Shown: positions 8,190-14,745, counted from the first letter of the stretch. The stretch is 34,572 bases of DNA from Deltaproteobacteria bacterium (GCA_016875255.1 VGRU01000010.1:1-34572), one strand, 5' to 3'. Numbers and translations: made by a program. Notes: generated by a model not told the origin, from the sequence alone.

Positions 8190-8227
8190 GTATGATTAAT
8201 CATACCATGAGGTCCAGGGTTAGTCAA
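8190..8227 (-). promoter_or_regulatory. Promoter and palindromic operator of the DUF433/DUF5615 operon
   Basis: Minus strand: TTGACT (8227-8222), 17-nt spacer, TATGAT (8204-8199). The -10 box is embedded in the perfect palindrome GTATGATTAATCATAC (8190-8205). Operator and promoter overlap completely, so binding would block polymerase. Confidence 0.8.
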
Positions 8228-8261
8228 ACCGAGGAGATTTTATGAAGAGGTTTTATCCTCG

Positions 8262-9125
8262 TTAAGGTCTTTTTTCTAAGCTTATCCCAAGTTTTTCAAT
8301 GTATTTAGACTTGAGAACATGTTCCATATTTCCAATTATGCCCCAGAGATATCTCCCTTGCCACTGAAGATCAATTTCTCCGTGGTGGGGGTCGGAGAGG
8401 ATATAACGCCCCTCTGTTATCTCCTTCCTTGGACTCTTGATCGCCTGGAGGTACTTTTCAATCATGTCCCTGCATTCGTCTTTGCTTTTTCCCTCGATGA
8501 CAAATAATTTGAAATTCTTGCCTTGAAGTTCGTAATCAGCAGTAAAGCCGGATTGAAAGAAAACATAGCCCAATAAGTTTTTAGAGATGAACATCTCTGA
8601 ATTCCCTTTTTTCCCCTCTGCGGGAAAATAGGACAAAATTGTGGGGAATGCTCCCTTCGGCCCTAAATTTTCTGCCACTTTTTTGGCAAAGCTAACCAAC
8701 ACATCCCGATCCTCCGGTCCTGTATTTACAGCGCTTATCTTTACATAGTAAGGCCCAGTCAGAAAGTTGAGGAATCCTTTCTCGTAATAAGCCTGTACCC
8801 CGATATCCAGAAAAGTAGCCCCGGAAAGGCGTTCCTGGCTGTAGATCCCAAAGGCAAGAAGGGGAGTTTTGTGACGATAAACATCAACGGTCACGGAGGT
8901 TTTCTTTTCGTTCTGGTATTCCGCCACCTTCAATTCCACAAAATCGTACATCAAATAGAGATCCGCTGCTCCATTGATATATTCGTAAAGATTTTTTGGA
9001 ATAAAAGTCTCAACCTCCCCGGATTGCTTCCATCCAACCATCTCAGGAAATTTGAAGTCCTTTGTCTCGGCCGCTGAACCCCATAAAAAAATAATTAATC
9101 CCACAACCATACAGATGGTTTTCAT
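8262..9125 (-). CDS. Exported DUF6599 protein
   Basis: 287 residues with an N-terminal signal peptide (MKTICMVVGLIIFLWGSAAET). The segment PKNLYEYINGAADLYLMYDF is the signature of DUF6599, a secreted family of unknown role. No catalytic motif was recognised and no cysteines suggest a lipoprotein. It has its own gap on each side, so it is probably monocistronic. Confidence 0.72.
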   Translation of the reverse strand: MKTICMVVGLIIFLWGSAAETKDFKFPEMVGWKQSGEVETFIPKNLYEYINGAADLYLMYDFVELKVAEYQNEKKTSVTVDVYRHKTPLLAFGIYSQERLSGATFLDIGVQAYYEKGFLNFLTGPYYVKISAVNTGPEDRDVLVSFAKKVAENLGPKGAFPTILSYFPAEGKKGNSEMFISKNLLGYVFFQSGFTADYELQGKNFKLFVIEGKSKDECRDMIEKYLQAIKSPRKEITEGRYILSDPHHGEIDLQWQGRYLWGIIGNMEHVLKSKYIEKLGISLEKRP

Positions 9126-9176
9126 TCTCTTGCTCCCTTTCTTTTTTTAAGCAAACTACTTCTTTTTTGTCAATAG

Positions 9177-9210
9177 AAAAATCCCCCCTTTTAAAAGAGG
9201 GGGGATTTTT
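9177..9210. terminator. Strong bidirectional hairpin terminator
   Basis: AAAAATCCCCCC paired with GGGGGGATTTTT around a short A/T loop; flanking runs give a U-tract in both directions. It directly follows the aldo/keto reductase C-terminal remnant on the minus strand and lies upstream of the DUF6599 gene. Confidence 0.75.
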
Positions 9211-9215
9211 CTACA

Positions 9216-9287
9216 TCAGGCAATAAACTCCGCCGGAACGTCTCTTAATCGTACCACATCCCGGATCTTGCTTGGCACATTAAACCC
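9216..9287 (-). pseudogene. C-terminal remnant of a second aldo/keto reductase
   Basis: The last 23 codons before TGA 9216 read GFNVPSKIRDVVRLRDVPAE plus FIA, matching the C-terminus of the reductase at 6343-7548 at 18 of 23 positions. Upstream of about 9288 the homology stops in an AAGAACCA-type repeat. The remnant is followed directly by a terminator. It is what remains of a deleted paralogue. Confidence 0.72.
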
Positions 9288-9358
9288 AAGAACCAATGAC
9301 CCCAAGAACCAAGCGTTTTTTAGCAAGAGTCTTTTAGTGGTTAAATTGAGACAGTCTC

Positions 9359-9793
9359 CTAACGGGGTTTGTTTTTGATGTAGTCTTCGATCGCCTCTAT
9401 GAAGGTGAGAAAATCGGTCTGGTTTTCGCGGACTAATGAAAGGAGTTTCTCGTCTGATATAACCCAATACCTGTGGATCAATGAATTCCTGAAATCAAAG
9501 AATGGCTTTATTTTCTTCGAAAGATGGTTGGGGATAATGTCCGTTTCTCCAGCCCGGATAACGGTTTCTACATAACCCGTCACAGGCTCACCCCTATCTT
9601 TTGCAAGAATGTGCTGAAGGATATTCGCCATCGCTTCGACAATTTCTACAAGGGAATATTTTAATCCTTTCAATACCCAGGGGTCCTTGAGAAGGTCTTC
9701 ATCAGAACTTCTCAATAATAATTCTTTGATCTCATGGTGACGGACTTTAATCTCCATAAGATATTTCTGTATCTTTTCAGTATCGATCTTCAT
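9359..9793 (-). CDS. hepT: HepT-type toxin (DUF86)
   Basis: 144 residues from ATG 9793. An in-frame upstream extension to 9826 would run into the mntA gene and is rejected. The RNase HepT motif R-x4-H-x-Y is intact in FRNSLIHRYW. The helical N-terminal region (KVRHHEIKELLLRSSDEDLL ... LVEIVEAMANILQHILA) fits DUF86/HEPN proteins. Its start shares bases with the mntA stop (TAATG). In characterised HepT/MntA pairs the nucleotidyltransferase silences HepT by AMPylating the tyrosine near the active site; that tyrosine is present. Confidence 0.85.
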   Translation of the reverse strand: MKIDTEKIQKYLMEIKVRHHEIKELLLRSSDEDLLKDPWVLKGLKYSLVEIVEAMANILQHILAKDRGEPVTGYVETVIRAGETDIIPNHLSKKIKPFFDFRNSLIHRYWVISDEKLLSLVRENQTDFLTFIEAIEDYIKNKPR

Positions 9794-10206
9794 TACAGTG
9801 AGGCCTCGGCAAGAAGTCCGGCACATTCCCTGTATTTGACGGAGACATGTTCGATGAGATCGGTTCTCAGGTCTGGATCAAGGTCAATAAGAAGTTTTCC
9901 TTCTTTAAAGATTCGATTCAGGAATGTGAATGGGGCATCATTGATCACCTTCACATCAAATTGATCAGCCGTTAGGTTGACTCCCTCTTCCCTGGAATAA
10001 CGGGACAATTCAGTTCTCAGATCGGAGGTGATAACAAAAATATTTTCTTCGGGATTCTTGATATAGATTCCGATATCGATATCCCGGAACGCTTCTTCTT
10101 TCACGAAGGACCCATAGGCATAAGCAAAAATGGTCCTTCCATCTCGCGCAAGAGCCCCTTTGATTAAGTTGAGAATTCTCTCTCTTTTCATATTCGATAC
10201 GCCCAT
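9793..10206 (-). CDS. mntA: MntA-type nucleotidyltransferase antitoxin
   Basis: 137 residues of the minimal nucleotidyltransferase fold. The GSF(x)9DID catalytic pattern is visible in AYAYGSFVKEEAFRDIDIGIY; a third carboxylate probably lies in ADQFDVKVI. It precedes hepT with a TAATG overlap. Two starts are possible, ATG 10206 and ATG 10191 (MKRERILNLI); neither has a clear ribosome site. 10206 is kept because the promoter at 10225-10253 would give a short leader for it. Confidence 0.83.
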   Translation of the reverse strand: MGVSNMKRERILNLIKGALARDGRTIFAYAYGSFVKEEAFRDIDIGIYIKNPEENIFVITSDLRTELSRYSREEGVNLTADQFDVKVINDAPFTFLNRIFKEGKLLIDLDPDLRTDLIEHVSVKYRECAGLLAEASL

Positions 10207-10224
10207 TTGTTGTATTCGTTAAAA

Positions 10225-10253
10225 ATACTACCAGACTTTCAGAATTTACGCAA
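10225..10253 (-). promoter_or_regulatory. Putative promoter of mntA-hepT
   Basis: Minus strand TTGCGT (10253-10248), 17-nt spacer, TAGTAT (10230-10225), about 20 nt before ATG 10206. Not as close to consensus as the other promoters noted here. Confidence 0.45.
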
Positions 10254-10327
10254 TAAAAAATGAATACGCAGAACATAGAGACTTGCCAACCGGAGGCAGA
10301 TTCCATGGTGGCATACAGTAAGCATTC

Positions 10328-10627
10328 CTATATTTTCACTTCGCTGATCTGAACGATGGGCTGAATGTCTGTGTAGTTGGGGATATCTGCCATGATGTTC
10401 TGTGCGTGCGGACCGAATGCAGTTTGAAATGCCTCTATTGAATCAAAATAGAGATGACACATGGCGATATAAGTTGCCGGCGCCCCTGGTGATATGCCGC
10501 CCAGTCCTTGTTCAGCTTCCACGCGTTTGCACGCAGGCCCTAACTTTTGTTGGACCATGGGCATGTGCTTATTTAAATAATAGTTCATATCGAATTTTTT
10601 ACCTTCCTCATTCGGATAAACACACAC
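10328..10627 (-). CDS. EthD-family protein, start region frameshifted
   Basis: About 100 residues of the EthD/ferredoxin-like dimeric alpha-beta barrel family (DMNYYLNKHMPMVQQKLG is the signature). Family members typically begin MIKVSVxYPN. Exactly that start is present in another frame at ATG 10640 (ATG ATC AAA GTC AGT GTG), 7 nt behind a strong AAGGAGGA site (10648-10655). One extra base in the GTGTGTG tract puts it out of frame with VYPNEEGKKFD. The in-frame alternative is GTG 10627, without a ribosome site. Either the gene is a recent pseudogene, the assembly has a 1-nt error, or it is phase variable. EthD proteins are often accessory to monooxygenases; no role is proposed. Confidence 0.7.
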   Translation of the reverse strand: MCVYPNEEGKKFDMNYYLNKHMPMVQQKLGPACKRVEAEQGLGGISPGAPATYIAMCHLYFDSIEAFQTAFGPHAQNIMADIPNYTDIQPIVQISEVKI

Positions 10628-10697
10628 TGACTTTGATCATTGGTCTCTCCTCCTTTCTTCTTACGAGAGCTCTGAAAAACTACTTTACGCTCTCTGA

Positions 10698-10934
10698 TTA
10701 CACACCTGCCTGCCCCGCCCTCGGTCTATTAATAGTGCGGGACCGGGGCCGGTAGGCAGGGATTTTAAAAAAATGATTCCAGAGATTTCTGAACTTTTTC
10801 GGAAATCTTTTCATCGGAGCTGTTTTCTCAACAGAGTTTTCCAAGTTCACCACATCTTCTATCTCTGGTGTGTTCCGTCTGATGTTATCCTCAAAGGCTT
10901 CAACGCACGACTGCCCACCTCAAAAAATTGCCAT
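10698..10934 (-). pseudogene. Protein-like frame interrupted by one UGA codon
   Basis: From ATG 10934 the minus frame reads MAIF, then TGA (10922-10920), then GGQSCVEAFEDNIRRNTPEI and onward through EDVVNLENSVEKTAPMKRFP to a stop at 10698. The frame upstream of the ATG (HLYQKFDF) is also protein-like, with GTG 10964 a possible earlier start. The last ~20 codons derive from the repeat at 10705-10760. The UGA may be a nonsense mutation (often from TGG) or a selenocysteine codon; Sec at this place would sit near a Cys in an Sec-GGQS-Cys arrangement. No convincing bacterial SECIS hairpin was seen after the UGA. I do not recognise the family. It lies just upstream of the damaged EthD gene. Confidence 0.35.
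10705..10760. repeat. CCTGCC...GGCAGG palindromic repeat
   Basis: CCTGCCTGCCCC at the left and CCGGTAGGCAGG at the right form an imperfect hairpin. The core is related to the CTGCCCGCCGGCAGGCAGG palindrome at 23340-23360, so it is a REP-like dispersed unit. Confidence 0.5.
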
Positions 10935-11040
10935 AAAATCAAATTTTTGGTATAAATGGTTCACCTCCCTGGAGGGTGATTCGAATAGAATTAAAGGAAT
11001 TTAAAAACAGGAGAGACATTTAATTTCGCAACCCCCATTT

Positions 11041-11133
11041 TGCGGCATCCACACCGAACTGGCCGACCTCAATAAGGAAGCCGTAGCGCTGGCAGCAAAG
11101 ATCCAGGAAAACTTCGAGGAACTGGGGATATGA
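11041..11133 (+). pseudogene. C-terminal tail of a type I methyltransferase-like gene (hsdM remnant)
   Basis: Thirty codons ending at TGA 11131-11133 read CGIHTELADLNKEAVALAAK then IQENFEELGI. The amphipathic helix resembles the extreme C-terminus of N6-adenine methylases of type I systems, and the TGA overlaps the next ORF (ATGA) as intact hsdM-DUF1016/rhuM operons do. The frame runs into a TAA about 40 nt further upstream, so the body of the gene is gone. The assignment rests on context and is tentative. Confidence 0.4.
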
Positions 11134-11447
11134 GCAAGTTGATGACGAATGAGTATGCCAGTCTGCTTGGCGAAGTTAAGGAGCGTGTCCGGGCGGCACA
11201 ATACGCCGCGTTTCGCACAGTGAATAAGGAATGGGTGGTCCTCTTTTACATGCGGGAATTCTACATTGCATACCGCGATCTACCCAAAGTGCAACCACCG
11301 GTTGCACAAATCGGGTGGACACAGAATCTAATCATTCTCCAGCGTTGTCGCGATCCTTTGGAACGTGAGTTCTACATCCGCATGACGAGAAAGTTCGGCT
11401 GGAGCAACAATCTGTCCGGCGGGAAAGGCGGCAAGAGAAATGACTGA
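11130..11447 (+). pseudogene. Internally deleted DUF1016 (YhcG-like) protein
   Basis: 105 residues. The first 30 (YASLLGEVKERVRAAQYAAF RTVNKEWVVLFY) match the start of the DUF1016 N-terminal domain. They jump directly to MREFYIAYRDLPKVQPPVAQ IGWTQNLIILQRCRDPLERE FYIRMTRKFGWS, its second half. The roughly 40 residues normally between (WDIGR ... GWG ... FS..NL) are missing in frame, and the C-terminal PDDEXK nuclease domain is absent. It is probably inactive unless it serves as a short DNA-binding or regulatory part. It starts inside the hsdM-like stop and overlaps rhuM by 8 nt, so operon structure survives. Confidence 0.7.
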
Positions 11448-12483
11448 TCATCTTCCGGGAAAACGGCCACCCTCTTCAGAGATTCTGTTCTACAAAACCG
11501 AAGACGGCCGGAACCGAATCGAAGTGAGACTGGATGGAGATACCGTTTGGCTCTCTCAAAGACTACTTGCGGAACTCTTCCAGAAAGATGTCCGCACTAT
11601 TAACGAGCATATACAAAATATTTGCGAGGAGGGGGAACTATCTCCTGAGACAACTATCCGGAAATTCCGGATAGTTCAAACTGAAGGGAAACGAGAAGTT
11701 GAGAGAGGCGTTGATTTTTTCAATCTGGACGTCATTATCGCTGTGGGCTACCGCGTGAAGTCCCATCGCGGCACGCAGTTCCGAAGGTGGGCGACCGAAC
11801 GATTGCGGGAGTATCTGGTCAAGGGCTTTACGATGGACGACGAGCGGCTCAAAGAAGGCCGGAACATCGGGGAAGATTACTTTGATGAACTACTTGAGCG
11901 CATTCGTGACATTCGTGCCTCCGAAAAACGCTTCTACCAGAAAATCAGAGACATCTATAAATTGGCGATTGATTACGACGCCGAGGCGGAAGAAACAAAG
12001 GAGTTCTTCCAGGTCGTACAGAACAAACTTCACTGGGCCATTACCGGCAAGACAGCAGCGGAGTTGATTTCAGAACGCGCCAATTCTTCCAAACCAAACA
12101 TGGGGTTAACGAGCTGGAAAGGGCCCAAGGTACGTAGGACCGATGTTGCTATTGCCAAGAATTATCTGAGCATCGATGAAATTGGCGAACTTAATAGGAT
12201 CGTCGTCATGTACCTTGATTATGCCGAGGATCAGGCCCATCGCCGAAAACCTCTTTACATGCATGATTGGCGCGACAAAATTGACGCTTTTCTGAAATTC
12301 AACGAACGTGCCATTCTGGAAGATGCAGGAAAAGTGTCCATGGAGGTTGCCAAGACCTTGGCTCTGGAGGAATACGACAAATTTAACCAGCGCCGCCTTG
12401 TCGAAGAAGCGGCTAAGGAGGAAGAGGAATTTGAGAAGATCGCCAGGCAACTTGAGCGAAAGGGCCGGAGGAAGAAGAAATGA
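11440..12483 (+). CDS. rhuM: RhuM family protein
   Basis: 347 residues, full length for the RhuM (virulence RhuM) family. The N-terminal part (EVRLDGDTVWLSQRLLAELF QKDVRTINEHIQNICEEGEL, VDFFNLDVIIAVGYRVKSHRG, RRWATERLREYLVKGF) has the Fic-associated/DNA-binding-like segment typical of the family. The C-terminal half is helical and ends in a lysine/arginine-rich coiled coil. rhuM genes are habitually embedded in type I restriction operons, and here it follows the hsdM-like and DUF1016 remnants. The molecular role is unknown. Confidence 0.88.
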   Translation: MTDHLPGKRPPSSEILFYKTEDGRNRIEVRLDGDTVWLSQRLLAELFQKDVRTINEHIQNICEEGELSPETTIRKFRIVQTEGKREVERGVDFFNLDVIIAVGYRVKSHRGTQFRRWATERLREYLVKGFTMDDERLKEGRNIGEDYFDELLERIRDIRASEKRFYQKIRDIYKLAIDYDAEAEETKEFFQVVQNKLHWAITGKTAAELISERANSSKPNMGLTSWKGPKVRRTDVAIAKNYLSIDEIGELNRIVVMYLDYAEDQAHRRKPLYMHDWRDKIDAFLKFNERAILEDAGKVSMEVAKTLALEEYDKFNQRRLVEEAAKEEEEFEKIARQLERKGRRKKK

Positions 12484-12681
12484 ACGGCTCCTACGTTAAC
12501 GCAATCTCCAGTTATATATGCTCATTCCGCATGATATCATCTTAGACAACAAGACATTGCAGGGATTGGCCGCAAGCTGCACGTACAGTGGATAAAACCG
12601 GTTATTTAAGAAACTTCCCTCCAAATTTTTTCACTGCCAATTGGAAGCTAAAACTGCAAAGGTTTGTTAAATTTTTTGCTC
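12484..12681. other. Intergenic stretch upstream of the lexA promoter
   Basis: No supported gene. A 25-codon ORF at 12518-12595 has no ribosome site. The region ends at the lexA promoter; with the adjoining promoter and repeat array the gap between rhuM and lexA is 374 nt. Confidence 0.4.
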
Positions 12682-12710
12682 TTGACAACTAAACAGTTGT
12701 ATAGTATATG
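12682..12710 (+). promoter_or_regulatory. lexA promoter with candidate LexA operator
   Basis: TTGACA (12682-12687), 17-nt spacer, TATATG (12705-12710). Overlapping the -35 box is ACAACT-AAAC-AGTTGT (12685-12700), a perfect inverted repeat with a 4-nt centre. Its geometry is like known LexA boxes of the GAACnnnnGTTC type but with a different half-site. As it is the only palindrome in this promoter, it is the likely autoregulatory SOS box (inference). Confidence 0.7.
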
Positions 12711-12720
12711 GATTTAAGGA

Positions 12721-12840
12721 AATCGGGATATCAGGGCATCAGGTTATCGGGAGTAGTTATGAGAAGATAAGAGTATCAGGCTTTTCCTGATATCCTGGTA
12801 CCTGATGTCCTGCCTCCTGATTTCCTGGTAACCTGATTCC
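12721..12840. repeat. Palindromic array of ATCAGG/CCTGAT 7-8 bp units before lexA
   Basis: The left part (12721-12780) is written in ATCAGG orientation and the right part (12785-12840) in CCTGAT orientation. The two arms can pair over about 50 nt with mismatches. The right arm has a visible 15-16 nt super-period (CCTGATATCCTGGTA, CCTGATGTCCTGCCT, CCTGATTTCCTGGTA). It would lie in the lexA mRNA leader. Confidence 0.65.
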
Positions 12841-12857
12841 CTATCAAGAGGTGCCTT

Positions 12858-13481
12858 ATGGAACTGACCGAACGGCAGAGAGAGATTTTTGAGTTCGTTC
12901 AAGAGTTTATCAAAGAGAAGGGCTATCCTCCTTCGATAAGAGAAATCGGCGAGCATTTCCATATTTACCCCAGGGCTGCCTTCGACCACCTCAAGGCGCT
13001 GGAGAGAAAGGGTTATTTGAAACGGCGAAGTTCAATGTCCAGAGGTCTTGAGATACTTGTCTTTGAGGAAGATAGGCTCCGAAAGGGAAGCAGGCCATTG
13101 ATTCGGGACATTCCCGTTTTAGGCAGGGTTGCGGCAGGGAAACCCACACTGGCCGTGGAGCATGTGGAGGAGACCCTCCCGCTTCCGACAGAATGGGTGA
13201 AGGGCAAGGAGGTTTTCCTGCTGAAGGTTAAGGGCGACAGCATGTCTCCGTATATCCTTCCGGGCGATTATGTGATTGTTCGCTCCCAGCCTTCGGCAGA
13301 AAATGGGGATGTGGTGGTGACCCTTATGGGTGAGGAGGCGACGGTGAAGCGGTTTTTCAAAAAGAGGGGAAAGATCGAACTGAAGCCGGATAACGAACAC
13401 TGGGAAACGATCCGGATTGAAGAGGGAGCAGGAGAAGTTCAAATTCTTGGGAAAGTGATTGGGGTTTTCAGGAAATGCTAA
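12858..13481 (+). CDS. lexA: LexA repressor
   Basis: 207 residues. N-terminal winged helix (LTERQREIFEFVQEFIKEKG; recognition-helix region IYPRAAFDHLKALERKGYL), then the S24 autoprotease. The cleavage bond is Ala93-Gly94 in GRVAAGKP; the catalytic Ser128 is in KGDSMSPY and Lys164 in ATVKRFF, so self-cleavage on RecA filaments should work. AGAGGTG precedes ATG 12858. It heads a cassette with a RecA-like protein, a small protein and PolB, the position LexA holds in imuA-imuB-dnaE2 cassettes. The recognition helix differs from E. coli, in line with an unusual operator. Confidence 0.93.
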   Translation: MELTERQREIFEFVQEFIKEKGYPPSIREIGEHFHIYPRAAFDHLKALERKGYLKRRSSMSRGLEILVFEEDRLRKGSRPLIRDIPVLGRVAAGKPTLAVEHVEETLPLPTEWVKGKEVFLLKVKGDSMSPYILPGDYVIVRSQPSAENGDVVVTLMGEEATVKRFFKKRGKIELKPDNEHWETIRIEEGAGEVQILGKVIGVFRKC

Positions 13482-13487
13482 TTTCAA

Positions 13488-13620
13488 GATTATCAGGTCA
13501 TCAGGGAATCAGGAAGCAGGGTAACAGGAAACCAGGACATTAGGAAACCAAGCTTAAAACCTGATACCCTGATAAACTGATGCCCTGCAACCTGATATTC
13601 TGATTACCCGGTAACCTGAT
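13488..13620. repeat. Palindromic array of ATCAGG/CCTGAT units after lexA
   Basis: Arms on either side of a central AAGCTT (about 13551-13556): left in ATCAGGR units, right in CCTGATA units, pairing imperfectly over about 60 nt. It is the same family as the array before lexA, so lexA is bracketed by two copies. It fills the whole lexA to recA-like gap and could weaken or terminate transcription between them. Confidence 0.65.
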
Positions 13621-13632
13621 TTGGGTAGAAAG

Positions 13633-14343
13633 ATGGATCAAGCGTTGATCGCTCTGTTCGATGAAGTCCTGTCGCAAGTTCAAACCGGCCTCCCGAAGAA
13701 GGTTCTTTTCCGTGGGGAAGGGACAGGAGGAATCGCCTCCTATGCGGCGGGGTGGATGGCAGGCAAGGGGATGGATGTTATCGTTCTGGACGGTGCGAAT
13801 CGTTTTAATCCTTATATAGCATCATCCTTCGCCAGAAAGGCGTTGATTTCTCCGGAAAGGATTCTTAAGAGGATTCGGATAGCAAGAGCCTTCACCTGCT
13901 ACCAGATGGCAACCCTGATGGGAGAACAGTTGCCCTCTCTACTCAAGGAAGAGAGGGCAACTGTACCAACAAAAAAGCCCTGGGTGATTCTCCTGGGGCC
14001 GATTACCACCTTCCTGGATGAGGATGTGCCGGAGATGGAGGTCCGGCCTCTCTTCGAGAAAGCCCTGAGTAAGGTAGAGAAAATGGCTGCGGAGGGTGTG
14101 CCTTTCTTTCTGTTTCAGTCTCCTGTTTTCCCCGGTTCTAAAAGGGCATTTCTCATGAAAAGGCTCTCCGATTTTTCGGATCTGGTCTGGAGGATATCTC
14201 TGCAGGATGAAGAACCAAAGATGATTTTGGAAAAGAAATGGGAGTTGAAAACATCATTGAAAATTGTAAATTGCAAAATGGGAAAGGGTGGTCTTGTAAA
14301 AAGTTGTCTCACCGGTGAAAACCGGTGTCCAGAGTTTTCATAA
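13633..14343 (+). CDS. RecA/Rad51-superfamily paralogue with degenerate Walker A (ImuA analogue)
   Basis: 236 residues from ATG 13633 (TTG 13621 is the only earlier option). The fold order fits a RecA-core protein: KVLFRGEGTGGIASYAAGWMA at the P-loop site, then MDVIVLDGANRFNPY, then a helical ISPERILKRIRIARAFTCYQ segment like that of RadB/RadA paralogues, then Walker B-like PWVILLGPITTFLDEDV. The P-loop (residues 28-36, GEGTGGIAS) lacks the lysine needed for ATP hydrolysis. ImuA of actinobacterial and proteobacterial mutasomes is likewise a RecA-like adaptor. By position between lexA and polB it probably recruits the polymerase (inference). The last ~25 codons (from about SLKIVNCKMG) come from a repeat insertion and are not family sequence. 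Confidence 0.7.
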   Translation: MDQALIALFDEVLSQVQTGLPKKVLFRGEGTGGIASYAAGWMAGKGMDVIVLDGANRFNPYIASSFARKALISPERILKRIRIARAFTCYQMATLMGEQLPSLLKEERATVPTKKPWVILLGPITTFLDEDVPEMEVRPLFEKALSKVEKMAAEGVPFFLFQSPVFPGSKRAFLMKRLSDFSDLVWRISLQDEEPKMILEKKWELKTSLKIVNCKMGKGGLVKSCLTGENRCPEFS

Positions 14344-14445
14344 CTATTTGAGATTACTGGATTCCGGCTTTCGCCGGAATGACGAGACCAGGACCAAAGA
14401 GGCTTTTTGCGAGGCCATCGATTTAAAATTTGCATTTTGCATTGA
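14258..14445. repeat. Composite repeat at the 3' end of the recA-like gene
   Basis: Outer arms of 7-nt A/T units (TGAAAATTGTAAATTGCAAAAT at 14258-14279 and TTAAAATTTGCATTTTGCATT near 14423-14443) enclose two hairpins: CACCGGTGAAAACCGGTG (14310-14327) and the common ATTCCGGCTTTCGCCGGAAT (14361-14380). It supplies the recA-like gene's present stop codon. Confidence 0.6.
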
Positions 14446-14454
14446 GAGGTGCAT

Positions 14455-14745
14455 GTGGGACGTACCGTTTTGCCTTTCAGTCAGGTTTTGGAACAGGAAG
14501 TCCAGGAATGGCGAAAGTTTCGAAGGGGCCTGCGTAAGGAGGATCAGCAGTTCCTCGACCGGCTCTTCGAAAAGGCGAGACTTCATGTGCAGGCAGGAGT
14601 CTATGCCTCGAGGCCCTGGCCTTTTGAAACAATCCTGATCTCCATGTTAATAGAGCACGAAAAGGTGTTGATGGAGTTGAGAGAGAAGTTGAAGGAGTTG
14701 GAGGAGCAGGAAGGACAAGATAAAGGTGATTGGTCAAAGGGTTAA
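14455..14745 (+). CDS. Small helical protein of the lexA-polB cassette
   Basis: 96 residues from GTG 14455, chosen because GAGAGG lies 5 nt before it; GTG 14449 is the alternative. MGRTVLPFSQVLEQEVQEWR, FRRGLRKEDQQFLDRLFEKA, then YASRPWPFETILISMLIEHE and a Glu/Lys-rich coiled coil. There are no membrane segments and no known domain. The order recA-like, small protein, polB suggests an adaptor or clamp-binding part equivalent in place to ImuB, although it is far too short for a Y-family fold. I see no clear beta-clamp motif; VLPFS is a very weak candidate. Function unknown. Confidence 0.7.
   Translation: MGRTVLPFSQVLEQEVQEWRKFRRGLRKEDQQFLDRLFEKARLHVQAGVYASRPWPFETILISMLIEHEKVLMELREKLKELEEQEGQDKGDWSKG

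Noticed and set aside
10860..10922. SECIS hairpin after the UGA at 10920-10922
   Set aside because: Only a short GGGC/GCCU stem with a large loop was found; not enough to call a selenocysteine insertion element.
10402..10955. Plus-strand ORFs over the EthD and UGA-interrupted frames
   Set aside because: Antisense shadows; the minus-strand frames have family motifs and a strong ribosome site.
12518..12595. 25-codon ORF upstream of lexA
   Set aside because: Very short, no ribosome site, no similarity.
12721..13620. Possible CRISPR arrays from the ATCAGG/CCTGAT repeats
   Set aside because: Units are only 7-8 bp, degenerate and without unique spacers; no cas genes.
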